Of a DNA stretch of 64,000 nucleotides, positions 20,620 to 32,362 are shown one piece after another. The notes beneath the pieces are model-generated. The model had not been told where the DNA came from. It worked only from the letters and a program-made list of their open reading frames with translations, and searched no databases. The stretch comes from Ilex aquifolium. Lineage: Eukaryota; Streptophyta; Magnoliopsida; Aquifoliales; Aquifoliaceae. The position numbers were made by a program, and so were the translations under genes. Each line of letters opens with the position of its first letter. Positions within the stretch are counted from its first letter, which is position 1. The DNA is taken from NCBI GenBank assembly GCA_951799425.1, contig OX637399.1, positions 13,136,501 through 13,200,500 on the forward strand, written 5' to 3'.

Positions 20620-22332
20620 TGATTAGCACACAACTTTGTATATTTTTAAGATGCTAATCAACTCATTTCACTTACTTTTGAGCTTTAAATTGTCTAAGTT
20701 ATGACGATTGAAGTCTTAACATCAATTTGTTGTTTTGTAGTTGAATGAAGCTAAATGTGGCCTTTAAAGACCCTCCCATACCACTTGGGATGAAAGGAGT
20801 TGAAATGATAGTTTGAGGATAGATCGGGAGCAAAGAAATCAAGAAATTCAGAAAAGGATGCATAACAGTACCGGTACCCAGTACCGGTACTGAAAACCTA
20901 CTGGAATCGTAGTACCGGTACCAAATGGTACCGGTACCCAGTACCGGTACTGAAAACCTACTGGAATCGCAGTACCGGTACTCGGTACCGGTACCAAATG
21001 GTACCGGTACCCAGTACCGGTACTGATTCCCTAAAGTGCTCAAATTCTGCAGATCTGCTCAGCTGTCTTGTGGACCCCTCCATGCTTTTCTCTGACACGC
21101 CCACCTTACTGTTCATCATGATTCACACTCCCTTCTAGACTTGCGGAGTTAAGGCATTGATTGAAGAGAGGAGGATGGGATGTGCTGGGTGTGGAGACAT
21201 ACTCTGCCACCCCCTGTCTTTCCCTGGCTGCTGCATCCCTATGAAGAAAATCACATCTGTAGACCCACTTCTCTCTGCAGGCACGTTTGTGGAAAAGGAA
21301 GAGTCTCCTGCAAGAGAGATATTGATGTATTACATTAGATAGTTTTAGAGAGAGAAGCTCTGGCGAGGAAGACAATGAATAGTAGATTCTAGAGAGAGAA
21401 AGTTGTAATTTTCACTTATTTTTCCAGTACATTGCCTTGCATTCTTCTCTAAGACTCTTTAGAACTTCTTTTAATGCCATTAATGTAAGTCATTTCATGC
21501 TTTGCACTAGTTTAATGTTCTCTTCCACTTTCTACCATTAATGAATGAAAGTTCTTCATTTTCACAACTATGTAATGGTTTTAAATGCATTTTCTTGTAG
21601 CTTATGAATTATTGTACTTTGTAGCTTTAGAAGTTCATAGATTTGCAATGCACTTTTATTACATAGTTATTTCCATTCCAAGTATGAGTAGCTAAACACT
21701 TTTTGTTGGCAAGACCAAGGGAAATCCTCATTTGGGTATACCATTTCAACTCTCTCTACACCCTCCCTTTAGAGTCCCATGGTTCGGTTTGACCGGATTG
21801 AAGGTGGATGAATTGGTGAATCTTTGATAAACCGTAGGCCTAGTCACGGTTTATGCTTAGGCATTCACCAACATCATCCTCGGCTTTACGTGAATCAACC
21901 GTTCATTCTTGCTCAATCGGAGGAGTGATTTGAGTGGAGATAGTATACCTATTGGAGGGACCTCTTGGAATTGCCAACGCTCGTTCTCTCATTCTAAGTT
22001 CACCAAAACACACTTCACCAAACAATTTCCAACAACAAGAATTTTACACTTTCTTTTGCACTAAATCACTTTCACATTTGCTCACTTCCTTCCCTGTGGA
22101 ATCGACCTTGGAATACTTTCCAAGTAAAACACAACTCACGAAAGTCTCCTTGCGATTGGGGAGCATTTTTGTGCATACACATCCCATATCTACATTATCC
22201 CATTTCCCTTTCCTATTGCCCTTTCTTTTCACACTATCCCAAAGGGGGAGAAATCCTTCCTTCCGCTCATACATTGCATCAATTGAGGGATAGTAGTTAA
22301 AGGGTTAGGAATAGGATTGTTTTGCTCAATCA
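20620..22332 (+). repeat. E3 5' LTR
   Basis: 1713 bp, TG...CA ends. Same length as the 3' LTR. Short ORFs in it are also present in the 3' LTR and are not conserved genes. The U5 part ends AGGATTGTTTTGCTCAATCA, just before the primer site. Confidence 0.95.
20868..21023 (+). repeat. GTACCGGTAC palindrome cassette, E3 5' LTR
   Basis: Nine palindromes start at 20868, 20881, 20912, 20928, 20941, 20972, 20985, 21001 and 21014: spacings 31, 13 and 16 bp. The 21-bp spacers contain CTACTGGA (complement TCCAGTAG). 156 bp in all, the same length as in the 3' LTR but with the subunits in a different order. Confidence 0.95.
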
Positions 22333-22336
22333 TTTT

Positions 22337-22354
22337 TGGCGCCGTTGCCGGGGA
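22337..22354 (+). promoter_or_regulatory. Primer binding site, Asp tRNA
   Basis: TGGCGCCGTTGCCGGGGA, four bases after the 5' LTR; the usual Athila primer site. Confidence 0.92.
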
Positions 22355-22491
22355 AGGCTAGTGTCAAATCAAGGAAGTGATTTCCGAACAACGGAGGTAA
22401 GTCCCGTGATTTTCATCACGGGCTGAGGTACGTTATTTCGTGTATATATTCTTGTTTGTTTCCAATTTCATTTGTATAGATATCTTGTTGC

Positions 22492-25400
22492 ATGTGGGGA
22501 AGGGACGACTATCACCGATTAGTTAGACAACCCTTAGGCCCCAACATGAACATCGACCAAGACCCACCCGAGGATGCGGGTGACAATTTCGAAAATGTGG
22601 ATGTCAACCCAAACATCCAAGGGGGTGGAAATTTTGACAATGTCGGGGTGAATCCAAATGCTCAAAGGGGTGGGGGGTTACCCGAAAATAGGATGCCTAA
22701 CCCAAGAATGCAATATCCCCCTCTAGATGCTTTTGATAATGAGGATGCTAACCCGAATAGGCAAATGGGTGGGGGATTCCAACAACCTAGGATGCCCAAC
22801 CCACGAGTGCAATTTCCCCCACCTAGGAATGAAGGGAACATCCAACTTGACCCTCCACCAAGGACAATGCGGGAGTTCCTTCAACCGACCCGTAGCTCCA
22901 CACCATCATGCCTTGTCCTTCCTGTCCAAGCACATCTCTTTGTAATCAAACCATGGATGTTGCAACTACTCCCTAAATTCCATGGGGTTGAGAAGGAAAA
23001 CCCTTATAGTCATTTAAAGTCTTATGAGGAAATAGTTGCAACCTTTATCCCAAATTACAACATGGAAGAGATTGCAAGGATGAAACTTTTCTCTTTTTCC
23101 TTGGAGGGTAAGGCAAAGATTTGGTTTGATTCCATGGGACCTCGGACCATGCTATCTTGGGACTATATAGTTTCATTCTTTTTGAAAAAGTTTTTTCCGG
23201 TTCATAGAACCACTTCATTGAAAAAAGACATTCAAAACTTTTCTGAAAAACCCAATGAACAATTCTATCAGTGTTGGGAGCGATATAGAGATTTGATTCA
23301 ATCCATACCACATCATGGTTTTACATCGTGGCAATTGGTGAGTTTCTTCTATGATGGAATCTCACCAAACCATAGGCAATTTATTGATATGATGTGCAAT
23401 GGTGAATTTTTGAACAAAGACCCTGACGAGGCCCTTGATTACTTTGGTACCTTGGCCGAAAATGCACAATCGTGGGATGTTAGGGATCCAAGTGATGTAC
23501 CTAGGACAATGCCAGTGAGTAGTCAACCACCACGGGGAGGGATGTATGACTTAAAAGACCGTGAGGATCTACTTTCCCAAATTTCCAAATTGTCTAGGAA
23601 AGTGGATAGCCTTGAGGTGGAAAGGAGACGAGAGGTGTCTCATGTGTCAAGAGCCGAGGAGGCTTGCTCTATTTGTGGGGGTGTCGATCATTCCACGTCG
23701 GAGTGTCCGAGCATTCTGGCACTTAAAGAGACATACCATGAACAGGTCAATGCCTTCAACCAACCGAGGCAATCATTTCCTCAAAATTCCAACACTTACA
23801 ATTCAGGGTATCGTGATCACCCTAATTTCAGTTGGAGGAATGAGAACCCCATTCCTTATGGCTCAAACACATATACACCTCCCGCACCTCCTAGGCAAGG
23901 CCAATTTCAATCCCAGGGTCAAGGGCAAGCCTCTAACTCCCAATACCCACGATCTAATCCGCAAGGGTATCAATCCAATCCTCCCCCACAAAATTTCTCC
24001 CAACAAGGTCCGTCTAGTTCTTCCATCTACCAACCCCCTCATAAGATGAATTTGGAAGATATGCTCCACAATTTCATTCAAACCCAGACCACCCTCAATC
24101 AAACCTTCACTAATTTCATGCAAAGCCAAACCACCTTCAATAAGGACATTTCGGCCCAACTCACCAAGATCACCAATGCCATTGGGTTGTCTCAACAAGA
24201 GAAGGGAAAATTTCCCTCTCAACCCCAACAAAATCCCAAAGGTCAAAATGTGGTTGAGTTGGCCGAGACTTCCCAGGAGGGTTTTGAGCAACTCAAAGCT
24301 GTCACCACACTTAGGAGTGGTAAACAAATTGAAAAGATGGTGGTGCCAAAGTTGACACCAAAGGCCGCATTGCCAAAAGAAAAAGAAATTGATAGTGAGG
24401 CCAAAGAAAGTGAGGCCAAAGAAAGTGTGGTCGACAAGGGCGAGCCGAGTGAAAAGAGTGAGAGAGATGGGGTTGATAAAGAACATGTGATTGATGATGG
24501 TTTATGCTTTCCTTCCATGTCCGCCCCTTTTCCCCATCGTTTGAAGCCACCCGTCAAGGTGGCTAATTATGCTGACATTCTTGAGATTTTCAAGCAGGTA
24601 AAGATAAACATCCCGCTCCTGGATGCCATCAAGCAAATCCCCTCTTGTGCAAAGATCTTAAAGGACTTGTGCACAGTGAAAAGAAGGCTAAATGTCCACA
24701 AAAGAGCATTCCTTACCGAGCAAGTGAGCTCAATTTTGAGGACTAACACTCCTCCCAAGTTTAAGGATCCCGGCTGCCCCACCATTGCCATAACCATTGG
24801 AGATTGCCGGGTGGAACAAGCCTTGCTTGATTTAGGTGCTAGTGTGAACCTCCTCCCCTACTCTGTGTATCAACAACTTAAGCTGGAGGAACTGAAGCCT
24901 ACTTCAATCACGCTTCAACTGGCGGACCGCAGTGTTCGCACACCAAGGGGAGTAGTTGAGGATGTTTTAGTCCAAGTGGACAAGTTTTACTTTCCTGTTG
25001 ATTTCATTGTGCTTGATACTCACCCTGTTGCTAACCTTAGCTCTCAAATCCCTGTGATACTAGGTAGACCTTTCCTTGCTACATCTAATGCTGTGATTAA
25101 TTACAGGAATGGTCTTATGAAGCTGGCATTTGGAAACATGACAATGGAGCTTAATGTGTTCAACCTATGCAAGCAACCGGGAGATGATGAGGATGCACAT
25201 GAGGTAAATCGGATTGATACTTTGGTGGAAGAGCACATGGAAGTGATGAGCACTTTGAGTTTGAAACATGAAGAAGTGGTTGAGCATGAAGAAGTGGTTG
25301 AGCATGAAGAAGTGGAAAGCTTGAAAGGGGTGGATAAGTGGATTCCTACATTTGAAAGACTCCCACACCAAGAAAAGAAGATATTCCCATCTGATGTACA

Positions 25401-28368
25401 AAAACCTACCTTAGAATTGAAGCCTTTACCTTCCCATTTGAAATATGCATATCTTGGGGAAGATGAATCGTTCCCGGTGGTGATTAGTTCTACATTGGAT
25501 GTAAAGCAAGAGGGAGAACTCTTGGAGGTGCTGCGGAGACATAAGGGAGCAATTGGGTGGACAATTGCGGATATCAAGGGGATAAATCCTACCATTTGCA
25601 CACACCGGATCTACCTTGAAGAAGATGCAAAACCATCTCGCCAGCCACAAAGGAGATTAAATCCGATCATGAAGGATGTGGTACGGGATGAGGTTTTGAA
25701 ACTACTTGACGTGGGCATTATCTTTCCAATTGCCGACAGTAAGTGGGTTAGTCCCACGCAAGTAGTACCCAAGAAGTCGGGTGTGACTGTGGTAGAAAAT
25801 GAGGAGAATGAACTCATTCCAACAAGGGTAATCACTGGATGGAGAGTGTGTATTGATTACCGGAAGCTCAACTTGTGCACAAGGAAAGACCACTTTCCAA
25901 TCCCATTCCTCGATCAAGTGCTAGAACGGGTAGCGGGGCATCTTTTCTATTGCTTCTTAGATGGATACTCTGGCTACAATCAGATAGAGATTGCCCTTGA
26001 AGACCAAGAGAAAACCACCTTCACTTGCCCCTACGGTACCTTTGCGTATCGTCGCATGCCTTTCGGGCTATGTAATGCGCCTGGAACATTCCAACGTTGC
26101 ATGATGGGGATTTTTAGTGATATGGTGGAGAAGATTGTCGAGGTGTTTATGGATGACTTCTCAATCTTCGGGGATTCTTTTGAGGGGTGTTTGGAAAATT
26201 TGGAGAAGGTGTTGGAGAGATGTGAGGAGAAGAATCTTGTGCTGAATTGGGAGAAGTGTCACTTTATGGTGACGGAAGGGATCGTGTTGGGTCACATAGT
26301 GTCGGCAAGGGGCATCGAAGTTGACAAATCCAAGGTGGAGGCCATCTCCAACCTTCCCACGCCGACAACTATCAAGGGTATCCGGTCATTTCTAGGCCAT
26401 GCAGGTTTCTATCGCCGATTCATTCAAAATTTTAGCGCATTGGCCCGACCCCTGACCAATTTACTGTCTAAGGAGATTCCTTTTGAGTGGTCGAATGAGT
26501 GTGAGGCATCATTTAAAAAATTAAAAAGCATGCTTGTCACGCCTCCGATCATGCGACCACCCAATTGGGATCTACCCTTTGAGCTTATGTGCGACGCGAG
26601 TGACTACGCGGTTGGCGCAGTGCTTGGTCAGAGGAAGGACAATCGACCGCATGTTATACACTACGCTAGCAAGACACTTAATGAGGCACAAATGAATTAC
26701 ACTACCACTGAAAAAGAATTGCTAGCTGTAGTGTTTGCTCTTGATAAATTCCGTTCATATATCATTGGTTCACCTATTGTTATCTTTACTGACCATTCTG
26801 CTTTAAAGTACTTGTTATCAAAGCAGGATGCGAAGCCAAGACTCATTAGGTGGATCCTCCTCCTACAAGAATTTGACTTGATCATTAAAGACAAGAAGGG
26901 AGTTGAGAATGTCGTGGCGGATCACTTGTCCCGACTGGTGGCACAAGAGACAAATGAGCACATCCCTATCACAGACTCCTTCCCTGATGAGCAATTACTG
27001 TCCATTCATTCTCATTGTCCTTGGTATGCTGATATTTGCAATTATCTTGCAACAGGACAAATCCCACCACACTGGAGCCCTGAGGATAAAAGGAGGTTTA
27101 TGGCGGACGTCAAGTACTTTTACTTCGATAATCCGTATCTGTTCAAGTACTGCCCAGACCAAATCATGAGGCGATGTGTGCCTGAAAATGAGCAGCGGAA
27201 TGTCCTTGCCTTCTGTCACTCCTAAGCCTGCGGTGGCCACTTCTCCGCCAAGAAAACTTCTTAAAAAATTCTCCAATCAGGTTTCTACTGGCCTTCTTTA
27301 ATTAAGGATTGTATTTCATTTTGCAAAGAATGTGATAGATGCCAACGTTTGGGGAATGTGACCCGGAGGAATATGATGCCCCTCTCCCCTGTACTTGTCA
27401 TAGAGATATTCGATTGTTGGGGCATTGACTTCATGGGTCTCTTCCCTATGTCGTTTGGCTATCTATACATTCTGCTGGCAGTGGACTATGTGTCCAAATG
27501 GGTGGAGGCTATCCCAACCAAGACTAACGACCACCGGGTTGTAGTCAAGTTCTTAAAAGAGAACATTTTTTCGAGGTTCGGGACGCCTCGTGCGATGATT
27601 AGTGATGGTGGATCACACTTTTGTAACAGGCCATTTGCATCTTTAATGTTTAAATATGGCGTTACTCACAAAGTATCCACCGCTTATCACCCACAAACAA
27701 ATGGCCAAGCCGAGCTAGCCAATAGGGAGATCAAGACCATCCTTGAAAAAACAGTTAACCCCAATAAGAAGGATTGGTCTGAGAGATTGATTGATGCCCT
27801 GTGGGCATATCGTACTGCCTACAAGACAGTTTTGGGCATGTCTCCCTATCGGCTTGTCTATGGAAAGGCATGCCATCTGCCGGTAGAAATGGAACACAAG
27901 GCCTTTTGGGCCATCAAGACTTTAAATTTCAATATGAGAATGGCCGGGAAACATAGGATGTTAGAAATGAATGAATTGGAAGAGATTCGGCGGGATGCAT
28001 ACGAGAGTTCAAAAATTTCAAAGGAACGGGCGAAAATCTTTCATGATAACTCCATAGTGAGGAAATCATTCGAGCCCGGGCAAAAGGTACTCTTGTATAA
28101 TTCCCGCCTCTCCATTTTTCCCGGAAAGCTAAGATCCCGTTGGGATGGCCCCTATCTTGTCAAGGTGGCCTACCCCAATGGAGCTGTTGAGATCACCAAC
28201 CTCAAAGATGGCCAAACATTCAAAGTCAATGGCCAAAGACTTAAGCCATTCTTTGAGGGCTTTGAAAACCAAGTGGTGGAGGAGGAGTTAACCGACCCGG
28301 TGTATCTGGAAGTGATTGAGGAATACCAATTGGTCCTTTGTTCGCATGTACAGTTTCCTTTATTTTAA
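22492..28368 (+). pseudogene. gag-pol: E3 gag-pol polyprotein, two nonsense codons
   Basis: One frame throughout, 1577 codons to TAA 27223 and then on to 28368. Order: Asn/Pro-rich N-terminus; Gag domain (about residues 165-320, with FSFSLEGKAKIWFDSM); zinc knuckle CSICGGVDHSTSEC (residues 392-405, CX2CX4HX4C); Gln/Pro-rich linker; acidic and Lys-rich stretch; protease with LLDLGASVNLLP (about 778-789) and VILGRPFL; RT (about 1050-1300) with WRVCIDYRKLN and catalytic FMDD near 1217; RNase H ([37 protein letters not shown]); integrase with Asp in WGIDFMG, Asp in SDGGSHF, Glu in NREIKTILE. Stops: TAA 27223-27225, where M still has the Glu of CHSEACGGHF, and TAA 27262-27264. Both hit the zinc finger; everything else reads through. 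Confidence 0.95.
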
Positions 28369-28555
28369 TTATGTCATGTTTTTATTTCATGTCAATTACT
28401 TGTTGTTGCTATATAACTCTGTTTTCTTTTGAATCAAGATCTTGGTGTGTTCGTCAAAAGCTCGAATGCGAGGTGTTTTCTTACCCTTCTCATCTTTTAT
28501 TGTCTTTCATTGCATATGCTATCTTTTTGTTGCATTGAGGACACTGCATGATTCT

Positions 28556-28570
28556 AGTTGGGGGGTGAGG
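28556..28570 (+). promoter_or_regulatory. Internal polypurine-like tract of E3
   Basis: AGTTGGGGGGTGAGG followed by the palindrome GGTGCACC, preceded by TTGCATTGAGGACACTG. The 12-base core AGTTGGGGGGTG is identical to the one in front of the 3' LTR (32351-32362). Confidence 0.65.
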
Positions 28571-30380
28571 TGCACCACTTGTTAGATGCACCAGATTTTT
28601 TTTTGTGTACTCCAATTTTGTGTTGCATTGGTACAAAATATGTGAGAAATTTTGAAAATTTTTGATGAAAAATACCTTTAAGTTGATCTGTATTCCCTTA
28701 TGAAGTGAGTATGAACTGGATGACATGTTGATTGTTGCTGTGAACCTTGTGCACATGAGCTTACTATAGAAATGGATCCTATGCATAAGTATCACATATG
28801 TATTGATTTTTCGAACTCATCTGTATGTGATTTATGAATTTGTAATTTCAGTGATTTACGGGTTGGATTCATGTTTTAAGCTTGACATAAGTAGTGGAGA
28901 TGAGTAAGGACCCATGAGAGTTTTAGTGCCAAACCTTTTTGGAGGGAACTTACGTTTACTCAAAGAAAAATTTTTGATATCAAGTTTGTTCAATAGTCTC
29001 ATTATGCTTGCTTTGGTTAGTTGCATTTGGTTAGTAGACTGATTTGTCTTGATCATGTAATGCTCTCCCCATGTGGACCTGGAAGTGATCTTAGGCCATT
29101 GTTGAATACTTTGAGCCTTAGCCCTTTTTCTTGAGAAAATTTTATCCCTAGTGCCGTGATTGAGCCCATTTTAAAATTCGTTTCTATGCCACACATTTGA
29201 CCAAGCCAATGCAAAATGATAAAAATCTATCTCACCTTGGTTGTTCCTAGAGCTGAATATGAGTGAGTGCAAAAGAGAAGGAAGTGTGGTGTGGAAACTC
29301 CAACAAAAGGGATGAATGATTTGAAACTCAAAGAGTTGAATGAAAATCCAAGAAAAGGAGAAAAAGAGGTGAAAAGAATAAAGAGTGATCAAAAGAAAAG
29401 GAAGATGTTAAGAAGAGTTAAGAAAATAAACAAGGGGTGTGGTGATGGTGAGAAAATCAAAATCCCATGAAAAGGAAGTGTTTTTCCAACATTAAAGTCT
29501 CTCACTCGGAACAACCCTCTTTGTTGTCCTTTTTTCTTCATTTCTTTTACCTAGATATCACCCCAAGGCCCCGTTACAACCCTTAAAGCCCTAAGTGATC
29601 TAGAGAAGCATGGGAGAAGCATATTTGTTAAAGAAATGATAAGTTTAGTCTTACTACCTAATGCACTAATATTCCATTCATGAGACTATGCCAAGGTTGC
29701 CTCATTTTCATATATGAACTTCATTTTTGGATTACATGTGAGCACTTTTTTTTGAACACAAGATTCCATATCACATGTACACATGGAGTGCATACCAGTA
29801 TAACGTGAGTGCAGTTATTGCTTAAGAGTGTCCCTTGGTGAGTTTTGCATTGAAACTGAGTTTGTCTAGCCTGTCGAATGTGAATTCTGTTTCGTAAATG
29901 CCCAAATTACTTGTTTAAATTCACATGCACACGAGTTGAAAATTAATTGGTAGGTGCATACTTCTGACTAGCATTGGGGACTATGGTTTTGCTCATGTGC
30001 ATCTAGTTCGTTCAATTAAGAAATTTGTTAAAAAGCTTCATGCTTACAAGAATGAGGGAATATTTCTCAAGTTATTGATATTGACATATTTTAGGAATGA
30101 ATTGATTCTGAACCTTATGATGTTTATTTTGGGTGCTCATTTTGATAGTTGAGAACAGAATTTGAATTTTTGTATGATGAATGTTCATAGGTTTAAATCA
30201 CCTTGCAATTTCAATCATAAAGTGAGCATGATGGTTCGAGTTGTGGGTTATAATTGGAATATATATTTTCAAATGGAGTTGGAGTTAGAAGTAATGTGAT
30301 GAAGTGTCTAGGAAGGGCCTAAGTTGATTTTGATTGAAGGAATGTTTCAGCAGGAGTAGTTTGGCGGACAAAGCAGAACA

Positions 30381-30507
30381 GTACCGGTACTCGGTACCTG
30401 TACCAAATGGTACCGGTACCCAGTACCGGTACCAAAAACCTACTGGAATCGCAGTACCGGTACCCAGTACCGGTACCAAATGGTACCGGTACCGAGTACC
30501 GGTACCG
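30381..30507 (+). repeat. GTACCGGTAC cassette upstream of env-like ORF
   Basis: Same core, same 21-bp CCTACTGGAATCGCA-type spacer and same CAAATG linker as the E3 LTR cassette, about 340 bp upstream of the env-like ATG. One palindrome has a mismatch (GTACCTGTAC). Confidence 0.93.
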
Positions 30508-30847
30508 TCTGCCTGACGAGAAAAAAAATTAGGGCTTTTAATTTCAAAACATAAATTCAACCTTTCATTTCCCTCATTTACTCCTTCCCTACCTACTCCC
30601 CCCTTACCCGATGGCACTCCAAGGGTCAAGAACCCTTTCTCTCTCCCTCTTCACTCTCCCCATTTACTCCTCCCCTTCCTTCTTCCCCCCTACCCGACGG
30701 CACTCCAAGGGTCAAGAACTTTTTTTTCTTCCCCCTCAGTCTATAAAATTCCCTTGAGCTAGATTATTTTCCACAAGTTCTCCTCCATTTTACCCTACCC
30801 TTATAGCCGAATCTCAAGTTCCTCCTATTCTCTCCATTCATTACACA

Positions 30848-32044
30848 ATGCCTCGCACCAAGATGGTCGGATCAGGACCAGAGCCCAGTTCTCCTCCTGC
30901 CATGGGTTCTGCCAGCCGCAAAAGAAGTGGAGAAGGCTCGAGTGGGGACCTTGAGAAACAGAGAAAGAAGGCCAAGAGGGATGCTCGACGCCAGTTGATT
31001 GACGGTAAGAATGTGACCTGTGAACGTTTTTTGGATAGGCCTTCCCTTTCCCCCATTCATCCTGCTGTGAAAATCATTGAGGGGCATGGGATGCATTTCT
31101 GGTTTAAGGAGGTTGTGGGATATAATTTGGCTTTGGTGAGGGAGTTTTACCGTTCACTAAATTTCATTGAGGATGATGATGAGGGAGTGTTGAGAGCAAA
31201 TGTCAGGGGTAAGATTATTGTGGTGACCCCTGATGTCATAGCCACATGCCTTGGGGATTACCAGAGACCCCCATCCAGACCACCCGTTTATCCTCGCAAA
31301 ATGGGTAAGCCGAAGACCAAGGAGGAGCTTGTCGAGTTGATGTATGAGGATCCTGCTACGTTCAGGGGAACCTTTCAGAGTGGGGGGTTGAAGTATGTTT
31401 ATGGGATTCTTAACAAACTCCTTCACTATAATCTTTACCCAAAATTCGCAGAGAAGAAGCCCAATGTGGAAAAGTTGAACCTTCTGGATACCGTTGTGTC
31501 GGGCAAAACAATGGATTTTGCCCTTATCATTTGGGATGTGATGAAGGACTTTGCCACCACTGAGAAGCCGATGGCCAATCTACCATACGGAAGCTTGGTC
31601 ACCCGACTTTGTGACCATGCTAAGGTTAAGGGCTATGGACTGGAAAAACTGACCCCCCCTGAGTTTGGAGCTATTGGCAGGGCCAGCAGTCAGAAAAGGA
31701 AGGCTATGAGCCGTGGGGATCGGGCTCAATCTGATTCTGAAGAGGATGTTGCACCTGCTGTGCCCACCATGCCATTCAAGCCTGTTGTGAAATGCTTAAC
31801 CCATCAGAGACTTGGTGCCCTGGAAAAGACAGCGCATGAAATTAAGACCTCAGTCCAGGAAATGGCAACAATGTTGAAGGAGATGTATGTACACACATTT
31901 CCTGAGAAAGCTGTCCCAGAAGTTCCGGCTGCTCCTTCAACCTCCAGAATGGATGTGGAGGAGAAAGATTCTGAGGCTGATCATGATGAAGAAGATGAGG
32001 AGGGGGATGAATTTGAGGGTGATGATGAGAGCGATGGAGAGTAG
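30848..32044 (+). CDS. E3 env-like ORF, putative plant transposon protein domain, intact
   Basis: 398 codons, uninterrupted. Basic Ser/Pro-rich N-terminus with likely nuclear-targeting KRSGEGSS and KQRKKAKRDARR (residues about 20-50); a globular middle (about 55-270) with FWFKEVVGYNLALVREFYRS, GKIIVVTPDVIATCLG and VSGKTMDFALIIWDVM, matching the domain known only from Athila-like third ORFs; a helical stretch about 320-350; and an acidic Asp/Glu C-terminus. No signal peptide or membrane helix is apparent, so despite the name an envelope role is not supported; a nuclear or nucleic-acid role fits better (inference). It is the only large ORF intact from start to stop in the window. Confidence 0.85.
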   Translation: MPRTKMVGSGPEPSSPPAMGSASRKRSGEGSSGDLEKQRKKAKRDARRQLIDGKNVTCERFLDRPSLSPIHPAVKIIEGHGMHFWFKEVVGYNLALVREFYRSLNFIEDDDEGVLRANVRGKIIVVTPDVIATCLGDYQRPPSRPPVYPRKMGKPKTKEELVELMYEDPATFRGTFQSGGLKYVYGILNKLLHYNLYPKFAEKKPNVEKLNLLDTVVSGKTMDFALIIWDVMKDFATTEKPMANLPYGSLVTRLCDHAKVKGYGLEKLTPPEFGAIGRASSQKRKAMSRGDRAQSDSEEDVAPAVPTMPFKPVVKCLTHQRLGALEKTAHEIKTSVQEMATMLKEMYVHTFPEKAVPEVPAAPSTSRMDVEEKDSEADHDEEDEEGDEFEGDDESDGE

Positions 32045-32350
32045 TTTGTGTTTGGGATTTCTGTGCTTTATTTCTTTTTGTTTTGGGTTTAGGTGAAGTT
32101 GAGGAGGGGAGATTAGGTTTTTCTTTTGATTGTTCTTTTCAATGTCCTACTCCGTTTTGTACTCCAACTTTGTTCACAATTAATGAATCCACAGTTGTTC
32201 CTTTTTGCTCATTGTTTATGTTGTCAATTGCATTTGGATTTTTACTTTTCATTTGACTGAATGGTTGTTTAAATTGATTGATTGTGTGATTTATGGTTGC
32301 TTTGGTTGTGCTGGGAAATGAACATTTTGCTAAGGGACTAGCAAAACTTA

Positions 32351-32362
32351 AGTTGGGGGGTG
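32351..32362 (+). promoter_or_regulatory. E3 polypurine tract
   Basis: AGTTGGGGGGTG abutting the 3' LTR start TGATTAGC. Confidence 0.9.

Larger units (their letters stand above)
28369..30847 (+). other. E3 spacer between pol and env-like ORF
   Basis: About 2.5 kb without a convincing ORF. It contains an internal polypurine-like tract (28556-28570), a purine-rich stretch (about 29270-29460), the palindrome cassette (30381-30507) and a pyrimidine-rich leader just before the env-like ATG (30560-30840). In that leader a block with CGGCACTCCAAGGGTCAAGAAC occurs twice (about 30570-30640 and 30650-30720). Confidence 0.75.

Noticed and set aside
20699-21043. ORFs of Tyr-Arg-Tyr-Trp / Val-Pro-Val type across palindrome blocks (also 30285-30629, 32494-32862)
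   Set aside because: These are translations of the GTACCGGTAC repeat in arbitrary frames; the ORFs exist because the repeat lacks stops.
21934-22293. 119-codon ORF present in both E3 LTRs (also 33677-34036)
   Set aside because: It occurs in both LTRs only because they are copies of each other; no known domain, not seen in M's LTR.
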